Positions 19,293-26,114 of a DNA stretch of 45,714 bases are shown piece after piece (position 1 is the stretch's first letter; every line of letters begins with the position of its first letter). Under the pieces are notes generated by a model. The model ran no database searches. It was not told where the DNA came from and was given only the letters and a program-made list of their open reading frames with translations. The DNA is taken from NCBI RefSeq assembly GCF_013185065.1, contig NZ_JAAVTO010000015.1, positions 1 to 45,714 of the forward strand, in the 5' to 3' direction. The stretch is from Adlercreutzia sp. ZJ473. GTDB lineage: Bacteria > Actinomycetota > Coriobacteriia > Coriobacteriales > Eggerthellaceae. The position numbers and the translations under genes are program-made.

Positions 19293-19961
19293 ATGGACAA
19301 CAAGACTGACCTCCTTGAAAAATACCTCCAGATGGTCCTTGAGGCGAACAACCGCGTGAATCTTACCCGAATAGATTCTATCGAGCAGGCACGCATCCTC
19401 CATCTCGAGGATTCTCTTGTCGCATTGCCTGAGATGAAGTCAGCACCCGAGGGTTTATATGGTGACTTGGGAACAGGAGGAGGGTTCCCTGGTGTTCCTC
19501 TTGCAATAACTACAGGTCGTGAAACTATCCTCGTCGATTCCGTCAAGAAGAAGATGGCGATAGTTGAGTCCATCTTGGATCAGATGGGCTTCTCTTCCCA
19601 GATAAAGACTTATGCGGGGAGAATCGAGGAGTTGTCTCTTGAGAAAAAAGGTGATTTTTCCGTTCTCACGGCCCGTGCTCTCACCCAGCTCCCCTCCCTC
19701 ATTGAACTTGCTGCTCCGCTTTTGAAAAATGGAGGGCAACTTATCTGCTACAAGGCTAATGTTTCTGAGGAGGAAATAAAAGCTGCCTTAGACATAGACG
19801 AGCTCGTAGGAATGAAGCAGACGTCTCAGCGTGGACTTACCTTAAGCGACGGCGTTACACACCGTGAGATAATCGTATTTACAAAGATGGGCAAACCTAA
19901 ACTGAAGCTACCGCGTCGGATAGGTCTTGCGCAACACTCACCCCTGAAACCTCGAAGCTAA
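19293..19961 (+). CDS. rsmG: 16S rRNA (guanine527-N7)-methyltransferase
   Basis: A 222-residue SAM-dependent methyltransferase that modifies G527 of 16S rRNA. Motif I is GDLGTGGGFPGVPLAI, followed by LVDSVKKKMAIV and VLTARALTQLPSLIELAAPLLKNGG. The usual N-terminal EKYLQMVLEANNRVNLTRI is present. AAGGAAAG precedes the ATG. Base composition is lower in GC than the gyr/dna genes. The stop codon directly abuts a parS site (site 8). Confidence 0.96.
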   Translation: MDNKTDLLEKYLQMVLEANNRVNLTRIDSIEQARILHLEDSLVALPEMKSAPEGLYGDLGTGGGFPGVPLAITTGRETILVDSVKKKMAIVESILDQMGFSSQIKTYAGRIEELSLEKKGDFSVLTARALTQLPSLIELAAPLLKNGGQLICYKANVSEEEIKAALDIDELVGMKQTSQRGLTLSDGVTHREIIVFTKMGKPKLKLPRRIGLAQHSPLKPRS

Positions 19962-19977
19962 TGTTTCACGTGAAACA
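19962..19977. promoter_or_regulatory. parS site 8
   Basis: Perfect 16-mer starting at the first base after the rsmG stop codon. Confidence 0.92.
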
Positions 19978-20166
19978 TTCGATATTCGCGTCAGCTTCGC
20001 GAGAGATTTTTACTTCAAATGCAAGACATTTCGAAGATGTTCATAAGTGGAAGAAGATTCAAAGTAGCCAGATTCTTGTATCCATTACGCCAAGTTCTCC
20101 ACATTTACTCGCTTGATGGTGTCTCTATCATATGAAAAGGAATAAGCGAGAGAGGGGAGCTTATCT

Positions 20167-20568
20167 ATGGTGTATACGCACAGGCAAGTTCTCGCTCAGC
20201 GAGCGAGCAATATGAGAAGAAACATGACTCCTTACGAAAGGAAACTCTGGGTTGAGTTCCTCAGAGAGTATGAGATACCTTTTGTTGCTCAGAAGGTTAT
20301 AGGGAACTACATTGTTGACTTCTACAGTCGCCGCGTTAGACTCGCCATAGAGCTTGACGGCGGGCAACACTATGATCCCCGCCAAATGAGATATGACGAA
20401 GTGAGGAGCATCTACCTCGAAACGCTTGAGATAAAAGTACTTAGATTCACAAACAGTGAGATCAAAGAAGATTTCGATGGGGTTTGCGAAGTGATCCACG
20501 CCGAAGTTACCAAGAGGCGACATGATTTGCATCGCATTCCACTTGAACTCATCGTTTGCAAGTCATGA
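20167..20568 (+). CDS. DUF559 (Vsr/restriction-endonuclease-like) protein
   Basis: A 133-residue protein of the DUF559 family, which has the PD-(D/E)xK nuclease fold related to Vsr. LRRNMTPYERKLW-like (residues 16-29), then FVAQKVIGNYIVDFYSRRVRLAIELDGGQHY and YDEVRSIYLETLEIKVLRF are the family blocks. Candidate catalytic residues are D in IVDFY and E/D in IELDG. The biological role is unknown. It interrupts the usual rsmG-parA order and is bounded by parS sites on both sides (site 8, then 9 and 10). It has its own leader of about 190 bases. Confidence 0.85.
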   Translation: MVYTHRQVLAQRASNMRRNMTPYERKLWVEFLREYEIPFVAQKVIGNYIVDFYSRRVRLAIELDGGQHYDPRQMRYDEVRSIYLETLEIKVLRFTNSEIKEDFDGVCEVIHAEVTKRRHDLHRIPLELIVCKS

Positions 20569-20597
20569 GTGTTTCACGTGAAACACTCATGACTTTT
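20561..20597 (+). terminator. parS-centred terminator after the DUF559 gene
   Basis: AGTCATGAG and CTCATGACT flank the parS at 20570 as a perfect 34-bp palindrome overlapping the stop codon, followed by TTT. Confidence 0.7.
20570..20585. promoter_or_regulatory. parS site 9
   Basis: Perfect 16-mer, core of the terminator-like palindrome. Confidence 0.92.
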
Positions 20598-20637
20598 CAT
20601 CTATCATCTTGTGCTTGTTTTTACGTTTGAAGAGGAA

Positions 20638-20653
20638 TGTTTCACGTGAAACA
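20638..20653. promoter_or_regulatory. parS site 10
   Basis: Perfect 16-mer inside a 28-bp palindrome (20632-20659), ending 22 bases before the parA -10 box. ParB bound here could repress parAB. Confidence 0.92.
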
Positions 20654-20674
20654 TTCCTCGCGCTCATCTTAGTT

Positions 20675-20683
20675 TGATATACT
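20675..20683 (+). promoter_or_regulatory. Extended -10 promoter of parAB
   Basis: TGATATACT (TGn plus TATACT), 29 bases before the GTG start. The -35 region falls at the edge of parS site 10, which suggests autoregulation. Confidence 0.65.
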
Positions 20684-20711
20684 CTCTTGCTAGCTTTGAA
20701 AGGAGGCACCA

Positions 20712-21722
20712 GTGGGATTTCTGGATAGCTTTAAACGTGACAGAAACGATAAGCAGAACGCCCTGGTGAATAATGTCGAAGATTTTTCGAGGGGTGAATC
20801 CCTTGAACCCTCGGTTCCCGAATCGGTTTCTTCAACTTACCTTGACATAGAGGACGTTGAGGTAGTTGTGAGGGATCTCACTCCGTCAGTTGAAGATCAA
20901 GCTGAGAAGAGGATCCTTAAGACCTATGAGGAAAAAAACCCGGTAAGGCGCGTGGTAGGACAGACGAAGATTATCGCCATAATCAACCAAAAGGGCGGCG
21001 TGGGGAAATCGACTACGGCGATTAACCTTGCAGCTGCTCTTGGTGAGATGGGTCGTCAGGTACTCCTCGTCGATCTTGATCCTCAAGGGAATTCCTCAAG
21101 TGGTCTTGGGATAGAGAAGTCGACAGTCGAGCACTGCATCTATGATGTTCTCCTCGCCGATATCCCCATCGAGAAGGTGATAATTCCTGATGTTTGTGAG
21201 GGATTAGATGTTGCTCCGGCGACGATCAACCTTGCCGGTGCTGAGGTGGAGCTCGTCTCCGAGATGGCACGTGAGAACAGGCTTAAAGATGCTGTGGGGA
21301 CTATGCGCGGCCGATACGACTACATTTTCATCGATTGTCCGCCATCTTTGGGACTTCTTACCGTGAATGCGCTTGTAGCCGCTGATAAGCTTCTCATTCC
21401 TATCCAGTGTGAGTTTTACGCATTGGAAGGTGTGACAAAACTTCTTGAGTCGATGAAACGTGTCAAAACGAGACTTAATCCCACTCTCGACATATATGGT
21501 GTTCTTCTCACTATGTACGACAACAGGACGACGCTTTCGAAACAAGTCGTTGACGAGGTCAGAGGCTATTTTGGGAAGATCGTTTTCAGCACGCTTATTC
21601 CCCGTACCGTTAAACTATCCGAAGCACCGAGCTTTGGTCAGCCCATTACGCAATATGATCCCCGTGGAAAGGGATCTATTGCCTACACTGAGCTTGCGAA
21701 AGAAGTGATTAATCGTGGCTAA
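20712..21722 (+). CDS. parA: Chromosome partitioning ATPase ParA (Soj)
   Basis: A 336-residue Walker-type ATPase that moves ParB-parS complexes and separates new origins. The deviant Walker A is KGGVGKST (residues 94-101), with LLVDLDPQGNSSSGLG, the Walker B-like YIFIDCPPSLGLLTVNAL and PIQCEFYALEGV. An extra N-terminal stretch of about 83 residues precedes the core, Asp/Glu/Ser-rich, which Soj proteins normally lack. Translation starts at GTG 20712 behind AAAGGAGG. It overlaps parB by 8 bases. Confidence 0.96.
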   Translation: MGFLDSFKRDRNDKQNALVNNVEDFSRGESLEPSVPESVSSTYLDIEDVEVVVRDLTPSVEDQAEKRILKTYEEKNPVRRVVGQTKIIAIINQKGGVGKSTTAINLAAALGEMGRQVLLVDLDPQGNSSSGLGIEKSTVEHCIYDVLLADIPIEKVIIPDVCEGLDVAPATINLAGAEVELVSEMARENRLKDAVGTMRGRYDYIFIDCPPSLGLLTVNALVAADKLLIPIQCEFYALEGVTKLLESMKRVKTRLNPTLDIYGVLLTMYDNRTTLSKQVVDEVRGYFGKIVFSTLIPRTVKLSEAPSFGQPITQYDPRGKGSIAYTELAKEVINRG

Positions 21723-22767
21723 GAATACAAAAGGCGGCCTTGGCCGTGGATTGAATTCCTTGTTGGGGGGTACTTTCGAAACTGCAATGCCCGCGACGCC
21801 TTCTCCTTCTCGTGAGAGGGTTGTTGTAGGGGAAGAGGATATTCCTTCCTATAATTCCTTCGTGGAATCTAAGCCTATGCCTTCCTCTGTACCTGCTGAG
21901 CCGCCCCGCCCCGCTGCTCAACGTGAGCAGGTCAAGCCCGTTGAGGAACCTCTCACTTTGAAGAAGATGCTGGCGAAGAAACTTGACGAGGTTCCCCTTG
22001 AGAGCGTTGTCCCTAATCCTGATCAACCGCGGACTAACTTCAAGCAAGAGGAAATCGAGGAGCTTGCAAACTCCATTGAGAAGGACGGCCTCCTTCAGCC
22101 TATTCTCGTAAGGACAATCGGGGAGGGGAAATACCAGATCATCGCAGGAGAAAGACGCTGGCAAGCTTGTAAGTCCATTGGAATGAAGACAGTTCCGGTC
22201 CGCATCAAGGATGTTGACGAGGATCGTGCTCTTGAGCTGGCCCTCGTTGAGAATATTCAGCGCTCTGATCTTAATCCCATTGAGGAAGCCTATGGGTATA
22301 AGCGCCTGATGGAACGTAAGAACATGACCCAGGCTGACATCGCTCAAGCTATGTCGAAGGGAAGATCAACCGTTGCAAATGCTTTGCGCTTGCTTGATCT
22401 GCCGGAAGGTGCTCAGCAACTTCTCTTTGAAGATAAGATTACTGCTGGACACGCACGTGCTATCCTGTCGATCCCTTCTAAGGAAGGACGTCAGACCCTC
22501 ACCAACAAGCTCATGGAGATGAAGATGAGCGTTCGTGAGGCTGAGAACCTGGCTCGCCTGCTTTCCGGAAAGCCTTCGGATGGCTCGACGACACCAAGGC
22601 AACCTCTTCCGAAGGCATATAAGTCGGTTGCGAAGGCACTTCGTGAGGTGCTTAATACCAACGTGAGGGTGAAATCCGTCAAAGGGAAGAACAAAATTGA
22701 GATTGAGTTCAAGGATGAAGAGGAACTTGAGCGTCTCTTTGAGGAGCTGATCGCTTCAGTTTCCTGA
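21715..22767 (+). CDS. parB: Chromosome partitioning protein ParB (Spo0J)
   Basis: A 350-residue CTP-dependent clamp that loads at parS. The N-terminal GGLGRGLNSLL is the ParA-stimulating peptide. The CTPase motifs are GERRWQA (145-151) and ENIQRSDLNPIEEA (179-192). The helix-turn-helix that reads parS lies in MTQADIAQAMSKGRSTVANALRLLDLP, followed by a C-terminal dimerisation part. The linker at residues 22-80 is Pro/Glu-rich. It starts at GTG 21715 inside the parA 3' end. Twenty candidate parS sites lie in the window, three directly downstream. Confidence 0.97.
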   Translation: MAKNTKGGLGRGLNSLLGGTFETAMPATPSPSRERVVVGEEDIPSYNSFVESKPMPSSVPAEPPRPAAQREQVKPVEEPLTLKKMLAKKLDEVPLESVVPNPDQPRTNFKQEEIEELANSIEKDGLLQPILVRTIGEGKYQIIAGERRWQACKSIGMKTVPVRIKDVDEDRALELALVENIQRSDLNPIEEAYGYKRLMERKNMTQADIAQAMSKGRSTVANALRLLDLPEGAQQLLFEDKITAGHARAILSIPSKEGRQTLTNKLMEMKMSVREAENLARLLSGKPSDGSTTPRQPLPKAYKSVAKALREVLNTNVRVKSVKGKNKIEIEFKDEEELERLFEELIASVS

Positions 22768-22791
22768 TTTTTTCATCGACGAATAGAATTA

Positions 22792-22831
22792 AGCTGCCCT
22801 GAATGTTTCACGTGAAACATTCAGGGCAGCT
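22792..22831. terminator. parS-centred 40-bp palindrome after parB
   Basis: Twelve extra complementary bases on each side (AGCTGCCCTGAA on the left) extend the parS at 22804 to a perfect 40-bp palindrome, 24 bases after the parB stop. It probably terminates parAB. Confidence 0.65.
22804..22819. promoter_or_regulatory. parS site 11
   Basis: Perfect 16-mer in the parB-rlmN convergent gap. Confidence 0.92.
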
Positions 22832-22847
22832 CTGTTTAAGGGAAGAG

Positions 22848-22863
22848 TGTTTCACGTGAAACA
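22848..22863. promoter_or_regulatory. parS site 12
   Basis: Perfect 16-mer, 28 bases after site 11, with little flanking symmetry. Confidence 0.92.
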
Positions 22864-22902
22864 CTCGGTGATGCTGTATATCAAAATTTCCCAATGAAGA
22901 AA

Positions 22903-22918
22903 TGTTTCACGTGAAACA
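22903..22918. promoter_or_regulatory. parS site 13
   Basis: Perfect 16-mer in a 24-bp palindrome just past the rlmN stop codon. Confidence 0.92.
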
Positions 22919-22930
22919 TTTCCCGTATCG

Positions 22931-23989
22931 TCATTTACCTTGTTCCATCTCATTCTTCAGCTGACCACACGCGCCGGATATATCTGCGCCTCTTGATTTC
23001 CTGAAAGTAGCTTCGATATGGCGCTTCTCAAATTCCTTGAGCCATATCTCGCTAACGTGCTTCTTGGAAGGTTTGAATTGAGAACCCTCCACGGTGTTCA
23101 CGGGAAGAAGGTTCACGTGACAGAGAAGACCTTCGCAGAACCTCAAGAGCGCCTTCAGGTCATCGGGGCCATCGTTGACATCTCTGATGAGGAGGTATTC
23201 GAAAGTCACACGGCGGTTCGTCTTCCTGATGTAACTCTCCAATGCCGGTTTGAGTTGATCGAGCGGTTGGCTCGCTACTCTCGGCATCAAGTCGTCGCGC
23301 TTTGTTTGAATGGCGGAATGAAGAGAGACAGCTAGCGTAAATTGCTCAGGTTCCTTCGCAAATCGCTCAATGCCTTCGATGATTCCGCACGTAGATACAG
23401 TTATGTGGCGCGCTCCTATGTTCAACCCTTCCTTCTCGTTCATCATCCTGAGTGCTTTGAGGGTTTCAACATAATTGAGGAAAGGCTCGCCTTGACCCAT
23501 TGCCACGGCGTTGGTCACTCGCTGAGAGAAGTCTTCCTCTACCGTCAGAATCTGATCGATTATCTCGCTTGCAGTGAGGTTGCGCTTGAATCCTTCTCTT
23601 CCCGTTGCGCAGAAAGCGCATCCCATGGAGCATCCGACTTGAGTAGAAAAGCATACGGTGAGACGCTGCTTTGATGCGTCATTGTTCTCAGAGGGGAGCC
23701 CTACTGTTTCCGCACGCTGTCCATCAGCGAATTCAACGATGTACTTTCGCGTTCCATCTGATGAAATGCGCTTGTCCGCTATATGGGAGCTTGCGAGAGG
23801 ACACTCTTCGGCAAGCTGCGCACGTAGGGCAAGGGGAAGGTTGGTCATCTCGTCGTAAGAAGATGCATGTTTCACGTGAAACCATTCGTAGATCTGCTTG
23901 GCGCGGAACTTTGGTTGCCCAAGGTCCTTTACGAGATATTCAAGCTGGTCGAGTCGGTAAGTTTTAATTTCATTCAGAGGTCTTGCCAT
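22931..23989 (-). CDS. rlmN: Dual-specificity RNA methyltransferase RlmN
   Basis: A 352-residue radical-SAM enzyme that makes 2-methyladenosine in 23S rRNA and some tRNAs. The cluster cysteines are C120, C124 and C127 (CSMGCAFC). The methyl-carrying cysteine near residue 341 (SGACGQL) is present. FRAKQIYEWFHVKHASSYDEMTNLP near the N-terminus contains FHVKH, the peptide that a parS gives in this frame, where relatives have a different loop. A one-mismatch parS lies exactly there (23868-23883). No strong ribosome binding site is visible. Confidence 0.95.
   Translation of the reverse strand: MARPLNEIKTYRLDQLEYLVKDLGQPKFRAKQIYEWFHVKHASSYDEMTNLPLALRAQLAEECPLASSHIADKRISSDGTRKYIVEFADGQRAETVGLPSENNDASKQRLTVCFSTQVGCSMGCAFCATGREGFKRNLTASEIIDQILTVEEDFSQRVTNAVAMGQGEPFLNYVETLKALRMMNEKEGLNIGARHITVSTCGIIEGIERFAKEPEQFTLAVSLHSAIQTKRDDLMPRVASQPLDQLKPALESYIRKTNRRVTFEYLLIRDVNDGPDDLKALLRFCEGLLCHVNLLPVNTVEGSQFKPSKKHVSEIWLKEFEKRHIEATFRKSRGADISGACGQLKNEMEQGK
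23868..23883. promoter_or_regulatory. Near-parS site inside rlmN (one mismatch)
   Basis: TGTTTCACGTGAAACC, one base from perfect, within codons for RlmN residues 36-41. The mismatch keeps a tryptophan codon (TGG) in the protein. Confidence 0.7.
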
Positions 23990-24205
23990 ATTGGTTGTTC
24001 ACCTTCGCTTAATTGATGTCACGGAAAGCGCTTTTGAGTCAGTCGATGAATACCGCCAACTCAAGTAAGGGCGCGCATGCTGATATATGCTGTTGGGAAT
24101 AGTTTAGATGATATGAGCTCTCAGAAGGCGCTCAAGGATTATTTGGTGGGAGTAGGAATGAAGAATGCAGGCAGAGAGTGCTCTGTTCAGGGGCTCATCA
24201 ACATT

Positions 24206-24214
24206 TGGTATACT
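24206..24214 (+). promoter_or_regulatory. Extended -10 promoter of ddl
   Basis: TGGTATACT (TGn plus TATACT), 35 bases before the ddl ATG. Confidence 0.6.
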
Positions 24215-24248
24215 TTCGAACGATGTCTTTAATCGATGGGGAAAGAAG

Positions 24249-25202
24249 ATGCTGATGTCTGAGTCCTTTGAACCAACTCAATGCCGTGTGGCGCTTCTCT
24301 CAGGGGGGACGAGTGGTGAGCGCGAGATCTCGCTCGCTTCGGGAAAAGGTGCTCTCAATGCTCTCATTGAAGCGGGATTTCAAGTGATACCGCTTGATCC
24401 TGCGGTTAAAGATGATCTAAAGGCTCTTATTGATGGTGACTTCGACGTAGCATTTCTGTGTTTGCATGGTCGAAAGGGCGAGGATGGCGCGATCCAGGGA
24501 TTCCTCGAGATGATAGATCTGCCCTACATCGGTTCCAACGTATGGTCGAGCGCGCTGTCCATCGACAAGGTGAAAGCTAAGATGTTTTACGAGGTGGCGG
24601 GCATTCCTGCACCTCAGTCGATAACTCTCAAAAAGGGAGAATCGTTTGACGTTGAAGAGATCATAGGGACAGTGGGGGATCGCTGCGTAATCAAACCTGC
24701 GACCGAGGGAAGCTCACTTGGCGTGTTTATTGTTGAAGGCCGCCAGGAGATAGAGTCTGCTTTGAAAGAGGTTTTTTCATACGACACGCTGGCCCTCGTT
24801 GAAACCTATGTGAAGGGAACAGAACTCACGGTGGCTGTCATCGGCAACGACAACCCTCGTGCGCTGCCCATCATTGAGATAGTTCCCAAGAGCGATTCGT
24901 ATGACTTCGAGTCGAAATATGCTCCTGGTGGCTCAGAACATATCTGTCCTGCTCGTCTTTCTGATACGGTGACTGCTGAGATTCAGGAGCTGGCGGAGAG
25001 GGCCCATAAGGCGCTTGAGTGCTCAGGTGTGTCGCGATCTGATTTTATTCTCGATGAGGAAGGGACAAGCTGGATACTGGAGACGAACACCATTCCAGGC
25101 ATGACGGGAACCTCGCTTCTTCCCGATGCCGCGCGTGCGGCGGGCATGTCCTTCCCTGAGCTTTGTACGTTTCTCGTCCAGTGTGCGTTGGAGAAAGACT
25201 GA
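24249..25202 (+). CDS. ddl: D-alanine--D-alanine ligase
   Basis: A 317-residue ATP-grasp enzyme making D-Ala-D-Ala for peptidoglycan. LLSGGTSGEREISLASG at the N-terminus, then CLHGRKGEDGAIQGFLEMIDLPYIGS, VIKPATEGSSLGV and the C-terminal WILETNTIPGMTGTSLLP match Ddl. Length is normal from ATG 24249, which has GGGGAAAG upstream. ATG 24255 is an alternative. It stands alone between rlmN (divergent) and two parS palindromes. Confidence 0.95.
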   Translation: MLMSESFEPTQCRVALLSGGTSGEREISLASGKGALNALIEAGFQVIPLDPAVKDDLKALIDGDFDVAFLCLHGRKGEDGAIQGFLEMIDLPYIGSNVWSSALSIDKVKAKMFYEVAGIPAPQSITLKKGESFDVEEIIGTVGDRCVIKPATEGSSLGVFIVEGRQEIESALKEVFSYDTLALVETYVKGTELTVAVIGNDNPRALPIIEIVPKSDSYDFESKYAPGGSEHICPARLSDTVTAEIQELAERAHKALECSGVSRSDFILDEEGTSWILETNTIPGMTGTSLLPDAARAAGMSFPELCTFLVQCALEKD

Positions 25203-25230
25203 AACCGCATTTGACAGCTTTGTGAGCGAA

Positions 25231-25278
25231 AAGGGAGGGGTTGAAATGTTTCACGTGAAACATTTCAACCCCTCCCTT
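25231..25278. terminator. 48-bp perfect palindrome centred on parS, after ddl
   Basis: Sixteen complementary bases on each side (left arm AAGGGAGGGGTTGAAA) extend the parS at 25247. It lies 28 bases after the ddl stop, is GC-rich at the base, and acts plausibly as a terminator. Confidence 0.65.
25247..25262. promoter_or_regulatory. parS site 14
   Basis: Perfect 16-mer at the centre of the 48-bp palindrome. Confidence 0.92.
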
Positions 25279-25377
25279 AGGTTTGCAGGTGTGGTGGAAA
25301 CCTTGGAGACGAGCTAAAGGGAACTCATCACACTCTCCCTTTCAGCTTTGGCAGTGGGTTACTTATGAGGCGGTAGG

Positions 25378-25419
25378 GAGGAGAGGGAAATGTTTCACGT
25401 GAAACATTTCCCTCTCCTC
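25378..25419. terminator. 42-bp palindrome centred on parS, after the tail-anchored protein gene
   Basis: Thirteen complementary bases on each side (left arm GAGGAGAGGGAAA) surround the parS at 25391. It faces the 3' end of the minus-strand gene that stops at 25449. Confidence 0.6.
25391..25406. promoter_or_regulatory. parS site 15
   Basis: Perfect 16-mer, 144 bases after site 14, in the ddl / tail-anchored gene convergent gap. Confidence 0.92.
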
Positions 25420-25448
25420 TTCGTTCGCTCTGCCTTATTCGGATCGTT

Positions 25449-26087
25449 TTAAAACACGCCGCAGGACTTCAGTCCGAGCAGGATAAGAACAACCAGCGCG
25501 ATGAGGAATGCCCAGCTCGCTGCGTAGCACCCTTTGTTTCCCTTGCGTCCTTGCTCGATGACCTTCTCGCTTACGGACAGCCTGCTCTTCATGATGGCGT
25601 TGCCTTTTGAGAGTTTGGGCATGGGCACGTTCTGGTCAGGTAGCCATGTTCCCTTGCTTGACAGAACCTTCTTTACTTCGTTGTCTTTGAGGTCGACGTT
25701 CAGGCGCGTTCCTTCTCCCATCTTCCTTCGCACCCCTTCGACAAACGTTGAGAATGCTTCGTCATTTGAGGGGTTGTAGCAGATGACGGCCATCTCGCCC
25801 CAGTAGTGCCCCGGATCGGGAGCGTCGGAGTAGGCTACGAACGAGAGAATTGCCGTCATCTTCATTCCGCGTGCCTTCCAAATGCTCAGCTCGCGTGAGA
25901 ACTTGGCGTCAAAGAATCCGACGCGCTTGTCAAACCGATTGACGAGCCACGCCTTATGGGAATTGCTATCCATCTCGATGTCGATCCGGTAAAGATCTCC
26001 GATGAGGTTGTCGGCGCCGATGAGCGCCGCACCGTCGTTTTTCGAAACGGCGCTGAATGTTTGATATGTACCGAAATACTGATCCAT
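25449..26087 (-). CDS. Conserved hypothetical protein with C-terminal membrane anchor
   Basis: A 212-residue protein I do not recognise. Residues 1-180 are soluble and mixed alpha/beta, with WLVNRFDKRVGFFDAKFSREL and MKMTAILSFVAYSDAPDPGHYWGEMAVICYNP. The last 25 residues, AASWAFLIALVVLILLGLKSC, are one membrane segment with almost nothing after it, so the protein is probably tail-anchored with the bulk in the cytoplasm. There is no signal peptide. It is divergent from the helicase gene. A weak TAGG precedes the ATG. The function is unknown. Confidence 0.7.
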   Translation of the reverse strand: MDQYFGTYQTFSAVSKNDGAALIGADNLIGDLYRIDIEMDSNSHKAWLVNRFDKRVGFFDAKFSRELSIWKARGMKMTAILSFVAYSDAPDPGHYWGEMAVICYNPSNDEAFSTFVEGVRRKMGEGTRLNVDLKDNEVKKVLSSKGTWLPDQNVPMPKLSKGNAIMKSRLSVSEKVIEQGRKGNKGCYAASWAFLIALVVLILLGLKSCGVF

Positions 26088-26114
26088 GACTTACCTATCT
26101 CAGAGGTTGATACA

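Noticed and set aside
23112-23127. Additional weak CACGTG-centred sites (also near 923, 3513, 9747, 12286 and 28545) as parS
   Set aside because: They match only the 6-10 bp core and diverge in the outer arms, as expected by chance in GC-rich DNA.
24112-24231. A 38-codon open frame in the rlmN-ddl gap
   Set aside because: It overlaps the ddl promoter, has no ribosome binding site and no recognisable product.
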